A DNA stretch of 64,000 nt, from the NCBI RefSeq assembly GCF_002811945.1, contig NZ_NPDX01000005.1:62001-126000 (forward strand). Reading direction: 5' to 3'. Position 1 is the stretch's first letter, and each line of letters opens with the position of its first letter. Shown here in pieces: positions 1 through 9,212 of this stretch. Below the pieces are notes generated by a model. That model had not been told where the DNA came from, made no database searches, and was given only the letters and a program-made list of their open reading frames with translations. Position numbers and translations under genes: made by a program. The DNA is from Leptospira harrisiae. GTDB lineage: Bacteria > Spirochaetota > Leptospiria > Leptospirales > Leptospiraceae.

Positions 1-176
1 TAGAAGTAGAAACAAAACCAGCTTCAGAATCAAAATCCATTCCCCCTAGTCAAGAGGCGGCACCGAAAGCGAAACCTACCTCGACAACTCCTTCCTCCCC
101 AGAAGATATGGAAAAACTTTTAAAAGAAAAGTTTTCGGGAATGGAAGTGGATCCAAAACAATTTAAGAATTTATAA
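1..176 (+). CDS. dnaX: DNA polymerase III subunit gamma/tau, C-terminal end (5' cut by window)
   Basis: An open frame enters from the left edge (first full codon at base 3) and ends at TAA 174-176. Only about 57 codons are visible. They are rich in Pro, Ser, Lys and Glu with a short charged helix near the end, as in the low-complexity tail of tau. No catalytic motif is visible, so the call rests on position: dnaX-ybaB-recR is a widespread bacterial operon, and ybaB starts 14 bases downstream. If correct, the protein is the clamp-loader ATPase subunit of the replicase. Confidence 0.7.
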   Translation, partial: EVETKPASESKSIPPSQEAAPKAKPTSTTPSSPEDMEKLLKEKFSGMEVDPKQFKNL

Positions 177-190
177 GTCCAAAAGGTAAT

Positions 191-562
191 ATGGGAATTT
201 TTGACCAAATGAAACAAATGCGGGATGCTTTTTCGCAACTCGGCAATATCAAAGAGAAACAAGAAGAGCTTTCGAAACGCCTCGCACAGATTCGGGTCAC
301 GGCGTCCGCAGGTGCAGGGATGGTCGAAGTGACAGCATCTGCGGATGGTACACTCACAAATCTCAACATCAATCCGATTATGTTCAATGCAGATGACAAG
401 AAAATGTTAGAAGATCTAATTCTTTCTGCAACAAACGAAGTGCAAAGAAAAGCCAAAGAAACTATGGCTCATGAAATGAAAAATGTTCTCGGTTTCAATC
501 CAAGTGATTTTGAAGGCATATTCAACCAAATTCAAAAGGATGGAGGGTTTCCACCTGTCTGA
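191..562 (+). CDS. ybaB: YbaB/EbfC family nucleoid-associated protein
   Basis: The 123-residue product has the size and layout of the YbaB/EbfC family: an N-terminal helix rich in Met, Gln and Lys, a beta-rich middle containing VEVTASADGTL, and a C-terminal helix. The family forms tweezer-like dimers that bind DNA without strong sequence preference; one member in Borrelia (EbfC) regulates transcription. It lies between dnaX and recR, its usual place, and its last 23 bases overlap the recR frame if recR starts at ATG 540. Family assignment is secure; its role here is inferred. Confidence 0.93.
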   Translation: MGIFDQMKQMRDAFSQLGNIKEKQEELSKRLAQIRVTASAGAGMVEVTASADGTLTNLNINPIMFNADDKKMLEDLILSATNEVQRKAKETMAHEMKNVLGFNPSDFEGIFNQIQKDGGFPPV

Positions 563-1148
563 TCCACAATTCCAAAAACTAATCCAATCTTTCTCTAGTC
601 TCCCTGGAATTGGAAAAAAAAGCGCAACAAGAATTGGGTTTCATATTTTAAGAATGGATCCTTCGACTTTTCGTGTTTGGTTATCCAACATAGAAGAAGC
701 TAAAGCCAAACTTAGGTTTTGTGATGAATGCGGCGGACTCACAGAAGACGCTGTATGTTCTATATGTTTGTCTGATAGACGGGACGATAAAATCCTCTGT
801 GTAGTGGAACAACCAGAAGACATTTTTTTTATCGAAAATACAAAAGAATATATTGGAAAATATCATGTACTCAACGGAGCCATTTCACCTCTAGATGGCA
901 TTGGTCCTGACCAATTAAGAATTCGTCAGTTGTTACAGCGGTTGGAAAATGGGGAAGTACAGGAAGTTCTTATTGCAACCAACCCTACACTTGAAGGAGA
1001 TGCAACCGCATCCTACCTTTCCACGGTAATCAAACCTATGGAAATTAAAATCACAAGGATTGCCCATGGAATTACCATTGGTGGAACCTTAGAGTATTCA
1101 GACCAATACACTTTAGGAAAAGCAATCAAGTCTAGACTGACTCTTTAA
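540..1148 (+). CDS. recR: Recombination mediator RecR
   Basis: RecR works with RecF and RecO to load RecA on gapped DNA. From ATG 540 the product has 202 residues. Visible are a helix-hairpin-helix LPGIGKKSATRI near residues 21-32, a four-cysteine zinc site (Cys 61, 64, 73, 76), a Toprim domain with VVEQPEDI, and the C-terminal HGITIGG region. The frame is open further upstream, to 483, but that part copies the ybaB region and matches nothing in RecR. CTG at 555, 7 bases after GGAGGG, would give the usual RecR N-terminus length and is an alternative start. recF is also in this window. Confidence 0.95.
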   Translation: MEGFHLSDPQFQKLIQSFSSLPGIGKKSATRIGFHILRMDPSTFRVWLSNIEEAKAKLRFCDECGGLTEDAVCSICLSDRRDDKILCVVEQPEDIFFIENTKEYIGKYHVLNGAISPLDGIGPDQLRIRQLLQRLENGEVQEVLIATNPTLEGDATASYLSTVIKPMEIKITRIAHGITIGGTLEYSDQYTLGKAIKSRLTL

Positions 1149-1161
1149 TTATAGTTATACA

Positions 1162-2712
1162 CTAAAATCGATGTTCAAATACAATAAATGCTTCTCTAAG
1201 TACTCGACCATATTTGGAATCTAGCAAAACGAATAAAGCATCTCCTGCTACAAAATATCCAGATCTAAAAATAATTTGGAAATCAGAAGTTACGTTGTAA
1301 CGAATGTTAAAATTATATTCCATCCCCATATAGGTGGATGTTTTGTATCCGTTCAATTCACTAAATTCTCTGTTGATTCGTATCTCCGGAGATTTTGTCG
1401 CCCACAACTGGTAATAACCCAAAGTGAATTGATAAGGTCCAAAAGCAATAATGTTAGAATAAAATCCATACTCATTCAAACCAGAAAAACTAGAACTATT
1501 AAACAATGCATAACCACCTGTAAAGTCCGTTGCAATGTTTGAAATGGAGAAACCAGGCGCTAATGTTCTATATCCATTTCCCTTTAAATTGGCTTCATGC
1601 CCTTTTTCATCATAACCTGGTCTACCAGTAGTTCCTAGCGCAATCAAATTAAAGTTAAGTGATTCACTCCAGCGATACGTAAACTGAAAGTCATACATAC
1701 CTCCTTTGATAAAATATCTTTGCGTAGTATTATAAATAGTAACATCATTTGAATCTGTAACTGCTCTTAATTTTTTAACAGTTCCTGTATTTAAAATTCC
1801 GTGCACAATGAATGAAAACTTTTGAAAATTAAATTCGTTATGCATTCCATACCATGCAAGTCTTGCGGTCTCATTGTCAGATTTATCATTATCATCCAAA
1901 AAATATGCATAAACTTCATTTCGAATGTTTCGGAAATATTCAAACTTCAATCGATTGTAGTAGATATTGGAACTCTGATAATTTTTATCAGCGAATCCAT
2001 TTTTATCAACATCCATAAAACTTTGATCGCGCGCTCGTAAAATACCGCCTTCCAAAGAAAGACGTAAAAACTGAAAATTTTTAAGGATACTAACCCCTGT
2101 CCCGGTAGAAAATAAAACCCTACCTTGTGCAGAACTAAAAAGTTGTTGGCCAACTTTAATAAATAGTCCGGACTCTGGAATACGGAAATTTAAGTATAAA
2201 AAGTTTGTTTGTACATTGACTGCTGCCGTTCTACCTCTTTCCCCACCCGAACCAGGTCCGACCAATCCTGGATCAAAACCATCTGGTCCAGTCGCACGTA
2301 AACCCTTCCCACCGAATGGAATATCTCCAACTTGCATCCCCCAGACTCCTTCCACATATTTGTTTGCAGAAAAACTCATATTGTATAAAAAGCGAGAATC
2401 ATAATAACTCACGTCTTCTTTCTTTCGAGTGATTTGACTTGGAAGTCCTTGTTGTCTTCTTTCTAAATCTGATTGTATCGTTTGTTGTTCTGATTGAAGA
2501 CGTTCTGCATTTTCCTTTTCTAAATTTGTGATTGGTGTAACTGGAGTTTTTCTTTCTAATAAAACATCGCGTCCAACATTTGTAGCACGAACACGAAAGG
2601 AACCGTTAAAATTCATAAACGTTCTTTGAGATTCTTCTTCTTGCGCGATCAATGCACTCCAAGGTAACAAAAGAAAAACAAAAATTCTGAAAAATAAATT
2701 TCGTAATGACAT
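1162..2712 (-). CDS. Predicted outer-membrane beta-barrel protein, function unknown
   Basis: The 516-residue protein opens with a signal peptide (hydrophobic core FFRIFVFLLLPW, likely cut after ALIA). The rest shows alternating aromatic and polar strands typical of a large barrel and ends in EHRF, a terminal Phe preceded by a barrel-like strand. A coiled, Glu/Gln-rich segment lies at about residues 60-95. A Ca-binding-like loop DVDKNGFAD appears mid-protein. The next gene upstream on the same strand, a periplasmic binding protein, is 6 bases away, so the two are probably co-transcribed and may take up a common solute. I cannot name the family; porin-like proteins of Leptospira are the nearest type. 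Confidence 0.75.
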   Translation of the reverse strand: MSLRNLFFRIFVFLLLPWSALIAQEEESQRTFMNFNGSFRVRATNVGRDVLLERKTPVTPITNLEKENAERLQSEQQTIQSDLERRQQGLPSQITRKKEDVSYYDSRFLYNMSFSANKYVEGVWGMQVGDIPFGGKGLRATGPDGFDPGLVGPGSGGERGRTAAVNVQTNFLYLNFRIPESGLFIKVGQQLFSSAQGRVLFSTGTGVSILKNFQFLRLSLEGGILRARDQSFMDVDKNGFADKNYQSSNIYYNRLKFEYFRNIRNEVYAYFLDDNDKSDNETARLAWYGMHNEFNFQKFSFIVHGILNTGTVKKLRAVTDSNDVTIYNTTQRYFIKGGMYDFQFTYRWSESLNFNLIALGTTGRPGYDEKGHEANLKGNGYRTLAPGFSISNIATDFTGGYALFNSSSFSGLNEYGFYSNIIAFGPYQFTLGYYQLWATKSPEIRINREFSELNGYKTSTYMGMEYNFNIRYNVTSDFQIIFRSGYFVAGDALFVLLDSKYGRVLREAFIVFEHRF

Positions 2713-2718
2713 TGGATA

Positions 2719-3576
2719 CTATTCTTTTTTAACCCATTGATTGGATTTGAAATATTTATTAATCAAAACTTGAATTTTACCGGTTCGTTTTAGTTCTTTG
2801 ATAAAAAAATTTAAGTTATAAAGAAATTCAACGTCTCTCTTGGCAGTTGCCATACTAATATGATCCTCTTGAACAACTCCCAGAATAGGTAAATAATTCG
2901 CCCGAAGTGAAGAATCTTTTTGTAAGAGCGCTTGGATGTAAAATGAATCAGCCACAAATGCGTTTACATTATTCTTTTTTAATTCATTTAATGCTGCTTC
3001 ATTTGTAAAATATGAAAAAATTTGTGCTTTGGGAAATGCATCTCGCAAAAATTGATGATTCGAACTGTTCGCAAGAACGGAATATGAGATACCTGTAATA
3101 TTTGTTAAATCATTCAAATTACGAAATAATTGAACAGTTACAATTTGGCCTTCTGGTTCAGGTGGAAGAGCCGTTCTATTTACCAATGCAGCTGGAGTTG
3201 AAATTAAATATGGGTCAGTGAAATAAACATCTTTAAACCGATTGATCGAAGATGAAATCCCCGCCATTGCAATTTGTGTATCACCTTTCTCTAACATTCT
3301 TGCGTGTTGATCAAATGTTCGTAGAGGAATGATTTTTAAATCCACATCTAAAAATTTTGCATACTCTTGAGCAAGCTCGACATCTAACCCTGGAAAATTG
3401 GGGTTGGGATTTTCGATATAAAATGGATCGTAAAATTCATTTACTGAAACAGTAAGTGTTTTAGTTTTTTTAATTTTTTCCAATACCTGACTCGGATCTC
3501 CAGAAACAGATACTGTGAAAAAGAAAACCAAAAGGTAAACAAACCCAAAGTATTGGATCCTTTGCAGAAGTGACAT
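2719..3576 (-). CDS. Periplasmic solute-binding protein, family 3 (amino-acid type)
   Basis: About 285 residues with an N-terminal signal peptide (core FGFVYLLVFFFTVSVSG) followed by a family-3 extracellular binding fold: LTVSVNEFYDPFYIE, GLDVELAQEYAK, MLEKGDTQIAMAGIS and YFTDPYLIS in the expected order. Such proteins bind amino acids or similar small solutes. No ABC permease or ATPase gene is adjacent, so it may work with a remote transporter or as a sensor. ATG 3576 is preferred over ATG 3582 because AAGG lies 8 bases before it. It precedes the barrel gene by 6 bases. Confidence 0.85.
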   Translation of the reverse strand: MSLLQRIQYFGFVYLLVFFFTVSVSGDPSQVLEKIKKTKTLTVSVNEFYDPFYIENPNPNFPGLDVELAQEYAKFLDVDLKIIPLRTFDQHARMLEKGDTQIAMAGISSSINRFKDVYFTDPYLISTPAALVNRTALPPEPEGQIVTVQLFRNLNDLTNITGISYSVLANSSNHQFLRDAFPKAQIFSYFTNEAALNELKKNNVNAFVADSFYIQALLQKDSSLRANYLPILGVVQEDHISMATAKRDVEFLYNLNFFIKELKRTGKIQVLINKYFKSNQWVKKE

Positions 3577-3618
3577 CCCCATTACCTTTTCTTCGGAAAT
3601 AGAAACGGCAAGGAAAAA

Positions 3619-4905
3619 TTATGGATCCATTAGGACAAATTCGGTTCGTCGATTTTTTTTAGACGAGGCCTCATCTGTACCTTGGACTATCGGTTGGGTT
3701 GGCCCTTTTCCCTCTGTCAGAAGTCGTTTTGGATCCACACCTTTAGAGACTAAATATTGTTTAACGGAATCCGCTCTTTCTTTTGAAAGAGCCATATTAT
3801 CTTCAAAGGTCCCGGTTAAATCTGTATGACCGATAATTTTCATTTTTTTATCAGAATTTTCATGCAAGTAGTCAACGATGGCATCCAAAGGAACGGATGA
3901 TTCTTGTTTTAAAATTGAAGAAGCTCGTTCAAAATATACAGAATCCAAAGATATTTTTTTACTTTCTTCTAGTTTCTTTTGGACTACATTTTCCTGTTTA
4001 GGAACGGAAGCTGTAAAAACATCGAAAGACCTTCCTTCTACCCTTCTACAGAATAAAAAAGTTTTTTTAACCTGTTGAAATACAATATAAGCTTCATCTT
4101 CATTTGAGTTGATAGGTGCGCCAAGATTCTCAACATCTTTAAAGGAATCACCATCCATCTTTGTCATATATAAATCAAATCCACCATAACCACCTGGCCG
4201 ATTTGATGAAAAAAATAAAATGCTTCCATCGTCATTGAAGGCAGCCGCAATTGTCGCATTATTATCATTAATTGGTGATGGTAGGAGTTTTGGAGTTGAC
4301 CATTTCTCTCCTTTGAATTGGCTAAAATATACTTTTGCAAGATTTGGTTTACCAAATGGATATCTTGTAAAAAGTAAAGTATCACCTAGGAGATGCGGAT
4401 TTTCTTCTATTTCCTCAGAGTTAATGGGGCTTGGTAAAGCTACTGGTTGACTCCAATGATTGCCATTCCAATTCGAAATATACAAATCTCGAGAAATACC
4501 TACCTTTCCATCAGGTAACATCACTTCAACAGATCCATCTCGATTCGATGATAACAAAAGAGTTTTTCCATCTCGCGATATAAAGGGACTTTGATCATCG
4601 AATGGAGAATTCAATACATCAACTTCTTCCGGAAAATCCCAAGTCCCATCTTTTTTCCGTTCTGATTTAAAAATTTCTGTATAACCCTTACTAGTGCGTT
4701 TCGAATAAAAATATAAATTCTTTGCATTCGGTGTCATGGTTGGACCAAATTCTTGGAATTCTGTATTGATTGGACCTTGAATGGGCGCCACAAGTAAAGT
4801 CGGTTCGCTCCCTTGTGTTTGGCTAAAAATGGGAAGGGGAGAAGAAATTGAGATAAACATAAAGATGGACGCAAATATATAAAATGTACCTAACGAAAAT
4901 TTCAA
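3619..4905 (-). CDS. OmpA-domain protein with PD40 (WD40-like) beta-propeller repeats
   Basis: From TTG 4905 the product has 428 residues and begins with a clean signal peptide (MKFSLGTFYIFASIF, ending IFSQ). The middle holds PD40-type repeats such as SPFISRDGKTLLLSSNRDG and FSSNRPGGYGGFDLY. The C-terminus is an OmpA/Pal peptidoglycan-binding domain with IIGHTDLTG, LSKERADSV and NRRTEF, including the arginine that contacts diaminopimelate. This domain order is known in proteins that tether the outer membrane to peptidoglycan. The frame stays open to ATG 5193, which has a good GAGGTG ribosome site, but that start would bury the signal peptide 96 residues inside. Start choice is uncertain; the function class is firm. 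Confidence 0.85.
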   Translation of the reverse strand: MKFSLGTFYIFASIFMFISISSPLPIFSQTQGSEPTLLVAPIQGPINTEFQEFGPTMTPNAKNLYFYSKRTSKGYTEIFKSERKKDGTWDFPEEVDVLNSPFDDQSPFISRDGKTLLLSSNRDGSVEVMLPDGKVGISRDLYISNWNGNHWSQPVALPSPINSEEIEENPHLLGDTLLFTRYPFGKPNLAKVYFSQFKGEKWSTPKLLPSPINDNNATIAAAFNDDGSILFFSSNRPGGYGGFDLYMTKMDGDSFKDVENLGAPINSNEDEAYIVFQQVKKTFLFCRRVEGRSFDVFTASVPKQENVVQKKLEESKKISLDSVYFERASSILKQESSVPLDAIVDYLHENSDKKMKIIGHTDLTGTFEDNMALSKERADSVKQYLVSKGVDPKRLLTEGKGPTQPIVQGTDEASSKKNRRTEFVLMDP

Positions 4906-5222
4906 ATTATGAAATGATTGAATGAATGATTTTATCCACTCAATGATACTTTTGGAAATATACGCACTACGGATATTTACCGTTACTATTTTAGACTGGG
5001 AATATTTACTATTCGCATAACCGCCATTTATTTCTGAATTTCCGTAGAGCGTATATTCCCCCAATCCGGTGGGATATCTGTATTGCGTATAAAACGCTGC
5101 TTCCTTTATAGACAACCTAGGATTAAATCCGGCAAATAATAGAAAGTTTAGTTTAAGATTTGAATTATATTTTGAAGGAAAGGAAAAGGGCATTTGACAC
5201 CTCGGTCATCTGCCCTAAATTT
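4906..5222 (-). other. Open upstream extension and leader of the OmpA/PD40 gene
   Basis: This 317-base stretch separates serS from the TTG start of the OmpA-like gene. The same frame is open through it to ATG 5193, 6 bases after GAGGTG. The 96 codons have no recognisable domain and no signal peptide at their start. It could be a long leader, a short upstream reading frame, or a true N-terminal extension. No terminator is visible after serS. Confidence 0.4.
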
Positions 5223-6479
5223 CTAGCGAATGTATGGTTTCAATACATCCGGAATTTGGAAGGTTCCATCAACTAATTGGTAGTTTTCGATCACTGCAGC
5301 GAGTGTTCGACCGATCGCAAGACCAGAACCGTTCAGAGTATGGACGAGCAGGTTTTTTCCTTCCTTTGACTTGTATCGAATTTTTCCCCGTCTTGCTTGA
5401 TAGTCTTTGAAGTTAGAAACAGAGGAAATTTCCATAAAACGACCAAGTCCTGGCATCCAAACTTCAATATCATAGGTTTTGGAAGAGGCACTAGACATAT
5501 CCTTGCTACAAAGTAACATCACACGGTAGGGAAGTTTTAACTTTTGCAAAATGGATTCGGCATCTTGGAGCATCTTTTCATGTTCGTTTTGCGAAGTTTC
5601 GGGTTCCACAAACTTCACAAGTTCCACTTTTTGGAATTGATGTACCCGCACAAGACCACGTGTATCACGTCCGTAAGATCCGGCTTCTCTACGAAAACAG
5701 GAAGTATGTGCACATACAGAAATTGGTAATTCCTTTTCTGAAATGATTTCATCCCGGTAATAATTGGTGAGCGGAACTTCTGCGGTTGGAATCAAATTGA
5801 GTCCGTCTTTTTCTAATCGGTAAAAATCTTCTGCAAACTTGGGAAGTTGGCCTGTGGCCGTCATAGACTCATCATTCACAAGGACCGGCACCCACATCTC
5901 TTCATATCCATTTTCAGAAGTATGGGTATCAAGCATTAGATTCATGAGTGCTCTTTCTAATTTGGCACCAAGTCCACGGTATGTATAAAATCTAGCACCA
6001 GAAAGTTTCACGCCGCGTTCGAAGTCAAAGATTCCTAAAGCTTCACCAATATCAAAATGGGTTTTTGCTTCAAAGGAAAGTTTAGGAACTTCTCCCCACT
6101 GTCGCACTAGCACATTATCCGCTTCTGATTTTCCTTCCGGAACAGATGGATCCAGTAAATTAGGAAGGCCTAAATTTAGATCATGCAAAGATTCTTCTTC
6201 TTTCGTGAGTTCTTCTTCGATTGCTTTGATTCGATCACCAACTCCTTTCATCGAAGCTGAAATTTCTGTGATATCTTTCCCTTGTGACTTTTGAACTCCA
6301 ATTTCTTTGGAAACTCGATTTCTCTCGGCACGAAGGTCTTCCACTTCTAATTTTAACTTTCTTTGTTTTTCAGAAACAGATTTAATTTTTGCTTCAATGT
6401 CAGTCGAAGTAACACCTCGTTTTTGTAAGGTGGAAAGTAACTCTTCAGGGTTTTGAACAATACGGTTGATATCAAGCAT
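5223..6479 (-). CDS. serS: Serine--tRNA ligase
   Basis: The enzyme charges tRNA-Ser (and tRNA-Sec) with serine. The 418 residues match the family length. Residues 1-100 form the long antiparallel coiled-coil arm that clasps the tRNA long arm. The class II core shows TAEVPLTN, motif 2 ([15 protein letters not shown]) and motif 3 ([17 protein letters not shown]). A ribosome site AAAGG lies 9 bases before ATG 6479. It overlaps the 3' end of the upstream TatD gene by 8 bases, so the two are likely translated together. Confidence 0.98.
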   Translation of the reverse strand: MLDINRIVQNPEELLSTLQKRGVTSTDIEAKIKSVSEKQRKLKLEVEDLRAERNRVSKEIGVQKSQGKDITEISASMKGVGDRIKAIEEELTKEEESLHDLNLGLPNLLDPSVPEGKSEADNVLVRQWGEVPKLSFEAKTHFDIGEALGIFDFERGVKLSGARFYTYRGLGAKLERALMNLMLDTHTSENGYEEMWVPVLVNDESMTATGQLPKFAEDFYRLEKDGLNLIPTAEVPLTNYYRDEIISEKELPISVCAHTSCFRREAGSYGRDTRGLVRVHQFQKVELVKFVEPETSQNEHEKMLQDAESILQKLKLPYRVMLLCSKDMSSASSKTYDIEVWMPGLGRFMEISSVSNFKDYQARRGKIRYKSKEGKNLLVHTLNGSGLAIGRTLAAVIENYQLVDGTFQIPDVLKPYIR

Positions 6480-7281
6480 GGTGATAAGCCTTTCTTTGTG
6501 TGAATTTTAGTGAATTTTGATAAATGCGATCTGCTACTTCTGCATTTGTTTCTGTTCGTAAAGAAAACATTTTCTCAAGGACAAATGGCAAATGGGAAGA
6601 ATCATTTCGTTTCCCTCGATGTGGCATTGGTGATAAAAAAGGAGCATCTGTTTCAATCAGAATGGTTTCCAATGGAATCTTACGGGCTGCTTCTTGGATG
6701 TCTGTTGCCGATTTAAAAGTGACTATTCCAGAAAAGGAAACATAGTAACCTAAATCTACAAACTGTTTTGCTGCTTCAAAATCATAAGTGAAACAATGAA
6801 TCACACCAAAGGCTTTGGATTTATATTCTTTCAATGCTTCGTAGGTATCTTCAAAGGCATCGCGAGAATGAATCACAACTGGTAATTTATATTCAGAAGA
6901 AAATTCTAAAAATTTACGCAACACTTCATTCTGCGCAGATCTTGTGCTCGCATCATGATAGAGATCGACACCAATCTCGCCGATAGCCGAGAATTTTGGA
7001 TCATCCATTCGGGATTTTGCTAAATCTAAAATTTGATCTGCATTAGGAAATTCATGAGTTTCCGTCGGATGGCAACCGATTGAATAGAAAATTTCTAAAT
7101 CATCTTTGGAATGAGTTTCTGAAATACGAACAGCCTCGACAGAACTTGGCAAATCAATCCCGATTTGAACCATTCGGTCTACTCCAGCCATTCGGGATTT
7201 CGCCAGAGTTTCTTCAATCTCTTGGCCTTGCTCCCGAATTATGTCTAAGTGGCAATGAGTGTCAATGGTTGAATATCCCAT
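6472..7281 (-). CDS. TatD family metal-dependent deoxyribonuclease
   Basis: The 269 residues from ATG 7281 carry the TatD metal-site motifs in order: DTHCHLD at residues 7-13, [25 protein letters not shown] and [11 protein letters not shown]. TatD enzymes are TIM-barrel hydrolases with 3'-5' exonuclease activity linked to DNA repair and, in some species, to peroxide damage. TTG 7290 is a possible upstream start but adds only three residues. Overlap with serS suggests a two-gene operon. Confidence 0.93.
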   Translation of the reverse strand: MGYSTIDTHCHLDIIREQGQEIEETLAKSRMAGVDRMVQIGIDLPSSVEAVRISETHSKDDLEIFYSIGCHPTETHEFPNADQILDLAKSRMDDPKFSAIGEIGVDLYHDASTRSAQNEVLRKFLEFSSEYKLPVVIHSRDAFEDTYEALKEYKSKAFGVIHCFTYDFEAAKQFVDLGYYVSFSGIVTFKSATDIQEAARKIPLETILIETDAPFLSPMPHRGKRNDSSHLPFVLEKMFSLRTETNAEVADRIYQNSLKFTQRKAYHHA

Positions 7282-7386
7282 AAATAGCAAGATTTGTAAT
7301 TTCCACTGGATGAAAATGAAAATTCAATCGAAAGATATAGTGGGTGCATTAACTTTTGTTTAAATAGTCGAAGGCCTGAAAAGAAC

Positions 7387-8376
7387 GTGGAAGCAAAACA
7401 AAGACTACATCTAATTTTTTACCGATTAAGGTATAAAGTCCAGGAATGGAAGCTTAAGTTATCTCAACGTTACGAGGATCTGGATAAAAAAGGGCGTGAA
7501 CGTCTGACAATTATGGTCATTCCTCACACCGATCGAAAAACTATTAACTTTGTTATCTCTTACAAAGCCATTTCTATCTTCATCGGGATCATGGTAGTGC
7601 TTCTTGTGATCAGCGCTGTGAATGTTTTATCTCATAGTGGATCCATCCACCAACTCACGGAACTCAATTTAACAAACAAAGACTTTATCAGACAATCTTC
7701 CAAGATGAAAGAAGAGGTGAACTCTCTTCATGAAACCATCCAATACTATTACGAAAGAATTTCTAACCTCTATATCAAACTCGGCGGAGATCCTTCACGT
7801 GTTTCCAAAGGGATGGGTGGACAGGCGGGACAATTTCTCGCATTACAAGGAACACCGCAGTCCGACATCACGGACGAATCCTTTCGCATCAAAGAAGACA
7901 TTCATAATTTAAAATTGTCCTCTGAACTTTCTGAAGAGATCATCAAACTCATCAAAAAAAGAAAGAGTATCATTCGTAACACTCCGTCCATTTGGCCAAC
8001 AAAAGGTTATGTATTATTTCCTTTTGGAAAATACATTTCTCCAGTCACTGGAAAAGAAGAAATCAATAGAGGACTAGACATTGGATCTTTTCCTGGAGCG
8101 GAAGTCATTGCAACGGCTCCGGGAATTGTTTTTGATACTGGTTATTCACCAGCTACTGGATATTATGTAAAATTATCTCACCGATTTGGTTGGAAAACAA
8201 TCTACTCCAACCTCGACAGAATTCGTGTTAAGAAAAATGAAAAACTCTCCAAGGGTGACATCTTAGGTTATGTTGGAAAATCACCAGAAAATCCGATTTA
8301 CCATCTTCATTATGAAGTACATGTTGGTACCCAAGCGTTGAATCCGTTTTCGTTTCTCAACCAAATTCAAGAATAA
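7387..8376 (+). CDS. Membrane-anchored M23/LytM-family protein with degenerate active site
   Basis: The 329-residue product starts at GTG 7387, has a basic cytoplasmic N-terminus, one membrane helix at about residues 60-81, a coiled-coil region to about 120, and a LytM/M23 domain at 204-325. In active enzymes the zinc site is HxxxD plus HxH, with a further catalytic His. Here the first His is Asn227 (NRGLD), the catalytic His in the YxHL position is Asn275 (YSNL), while Asp231, His306 and His308 remain. It is therefore probably not a hydrolase but a regulator or scaffold like EnvC/NlpD. The stop codon overlaps the bactofilin start by one base, a pairing seen repeatedly in bacteria where both shape the cell wall. 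Confidence 0.9.
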   Translation: MEAKQRLHLIFYRLRYKVQEWKLKLSQRYEDLDKKGRERLTIMVIPHTDRKTINFVISYKAISIFIGIMVVLLVISAVNVLSHSGSIHQLTELNLTNKDFIRQSSKMKEEVNSLHETIQYYYERISNLYIKLGGDPSRVSKGMGGQAGQFLALQGTPQSDITDESFRIKEDIHNLKLSSELSEEIIKLIKKRKSIIRNTPSIWPTKGYVLFPFGKYISPVTGKEEINRGLDIGSFPGAEVIATAPGIVFDTGYSPATGYYVKLSHRFGWKTIYSNLDRIRVKKNEKLSKGDILGYVGKSPENPIYHLHYEVHVGTQALNPFSFLNQIQE

Positions 8377-8729
8377 TGTCCAATCCATCTACAGAAGAAG
8401 AATTTTTAGTTAATAGCATCATTGGGGAAGGGGCCGAGTTCGTAGGCGAATTCAAGTTCCCTGGCCTCATTCGTATCGATGGAAAATTTCGTGGAGTCCT
8501 CGAAACTACCGGAAAGGTACTTATAGGAAAATCCGGAATCGTCGATACAGATATCAAAGCACGAGTGGTAGTTGCCGGTGGAGAAATTCGCGGGAACATC
8601 TATGCAACAGAACGAGTTACATTACTTTCTAGCTGTCGATTGGAAGGAGACATTGTCACTCCTCGACTAATCGTTGAAGAAGGTGTAGTCTTTCACGGAA
8701 AATGCACGATTAATCCCACTCGTCATTAG
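8376..8729 (+). CDS. Bactofilin (polymer-forming cytoskeletal protein)
   Basis: The 117 residues form the bactofilin right-handed beta-helix: repeating short strands with GEFKFPGLIRIDGKFRG, GKVLIGKSGIVDTDIKA and GGEIRGNIYATERV. Bactofilins polymerise without nucleotide and position wall-modifying enzymes; a bactofilin has been linked to helix shape in Leptospira biflexa. Translation is coupled to the preceding LytM-like protein (one-base overlap), its probable partner. The YaaR gene follows after 8 bases. Confidence 0.95.
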   Translation: MSNPSTEEEFLVNSIIGEGAEFVGEFKFPGLIRIDGKFRGVLETTGKVLIGKSGIVDTDIKARVVVAGGEIRGNIYATERVTLLSSCRLEGDIVTPRLIVEEGVVFHGKCTINPTRH

Positions 8730-8737
8730 GCGGGTTT

Positions 8738-9208
8738 ATGATCATCCAAAACAACAATCCTAAGTCGATATTCACAGCGACAAAAAAAGGATCCAAAGAT
8801 AAACTTTCTGGTTCGTTTGCACCAGTGGATGAATCCAAACAAAGTTTTTTAGAAATTTTAGAATCCATAGTTCCGGCAGGAAAAGAAGAAACCAGAGAAC
8901 TAAACGAACTTTGGAAAGATTTGCCTGATTTGGAAAAGGAACTCATCAAAGATCCCAATCATAAAAACCTCGAATGCTACAAAAAACATATCAAACAAAT
9001 TGCCGAACTCATTCTCAAAAAAAATTACAAAGTCATGCAAGCCCCACAGCGCGGCCGAAATGACCAAAAAGACGTACGTTATGTAAAGGTTGTGGATGAA
9101 AAACTGGATCTTTTGGCCAAAACAATGTTTTCGCCCAACAACAGCGCGTTCGTGATTTTGAAACAATTAGATGAAATTAGGGGTCTACTTATTGATCTAA
9201 AAGGATAA
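8738..9208 (+). CDS. YaaR family protein (DUF327)
   Basis: This 156-residue soluble, helix-rich protein has the DUF327/YaaR layout: a disordered start, SFLEILESIVP, then helices ending in YKVMQAPQRG, KDVRYVKVVDEKLD and a C-terminal LDEIRGLLIDLKG. No enzyme motif is present and the family has no firmly established function. It sits 8 bases after the bactofilin and 4 before the ABC exporter, so it is part of the envelope/shape operon. Confidence 0.8.
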   Translation: MIIQNNNPKSIFTATKKGSKDKLSGSFAPVDESKQSFLEILESIVPAGKEETRELNELWKDLPDLEKELIKDPNHKNLECYKKHIKQIAELILKKNYKVMQAPQRGRNDQKDVRYVKVVDEKLDLLAKTMFSPNNSAFVILKQLDEIRGLLIDLKG

Positions 9209-9212
9209 TTCT

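Noticed and set aside
483..539. Extension of the recR frame upstream into ybaB
   Set aside because: It overlaps conserved ybaB codons in another frame and matches nothing at the start of RecR.
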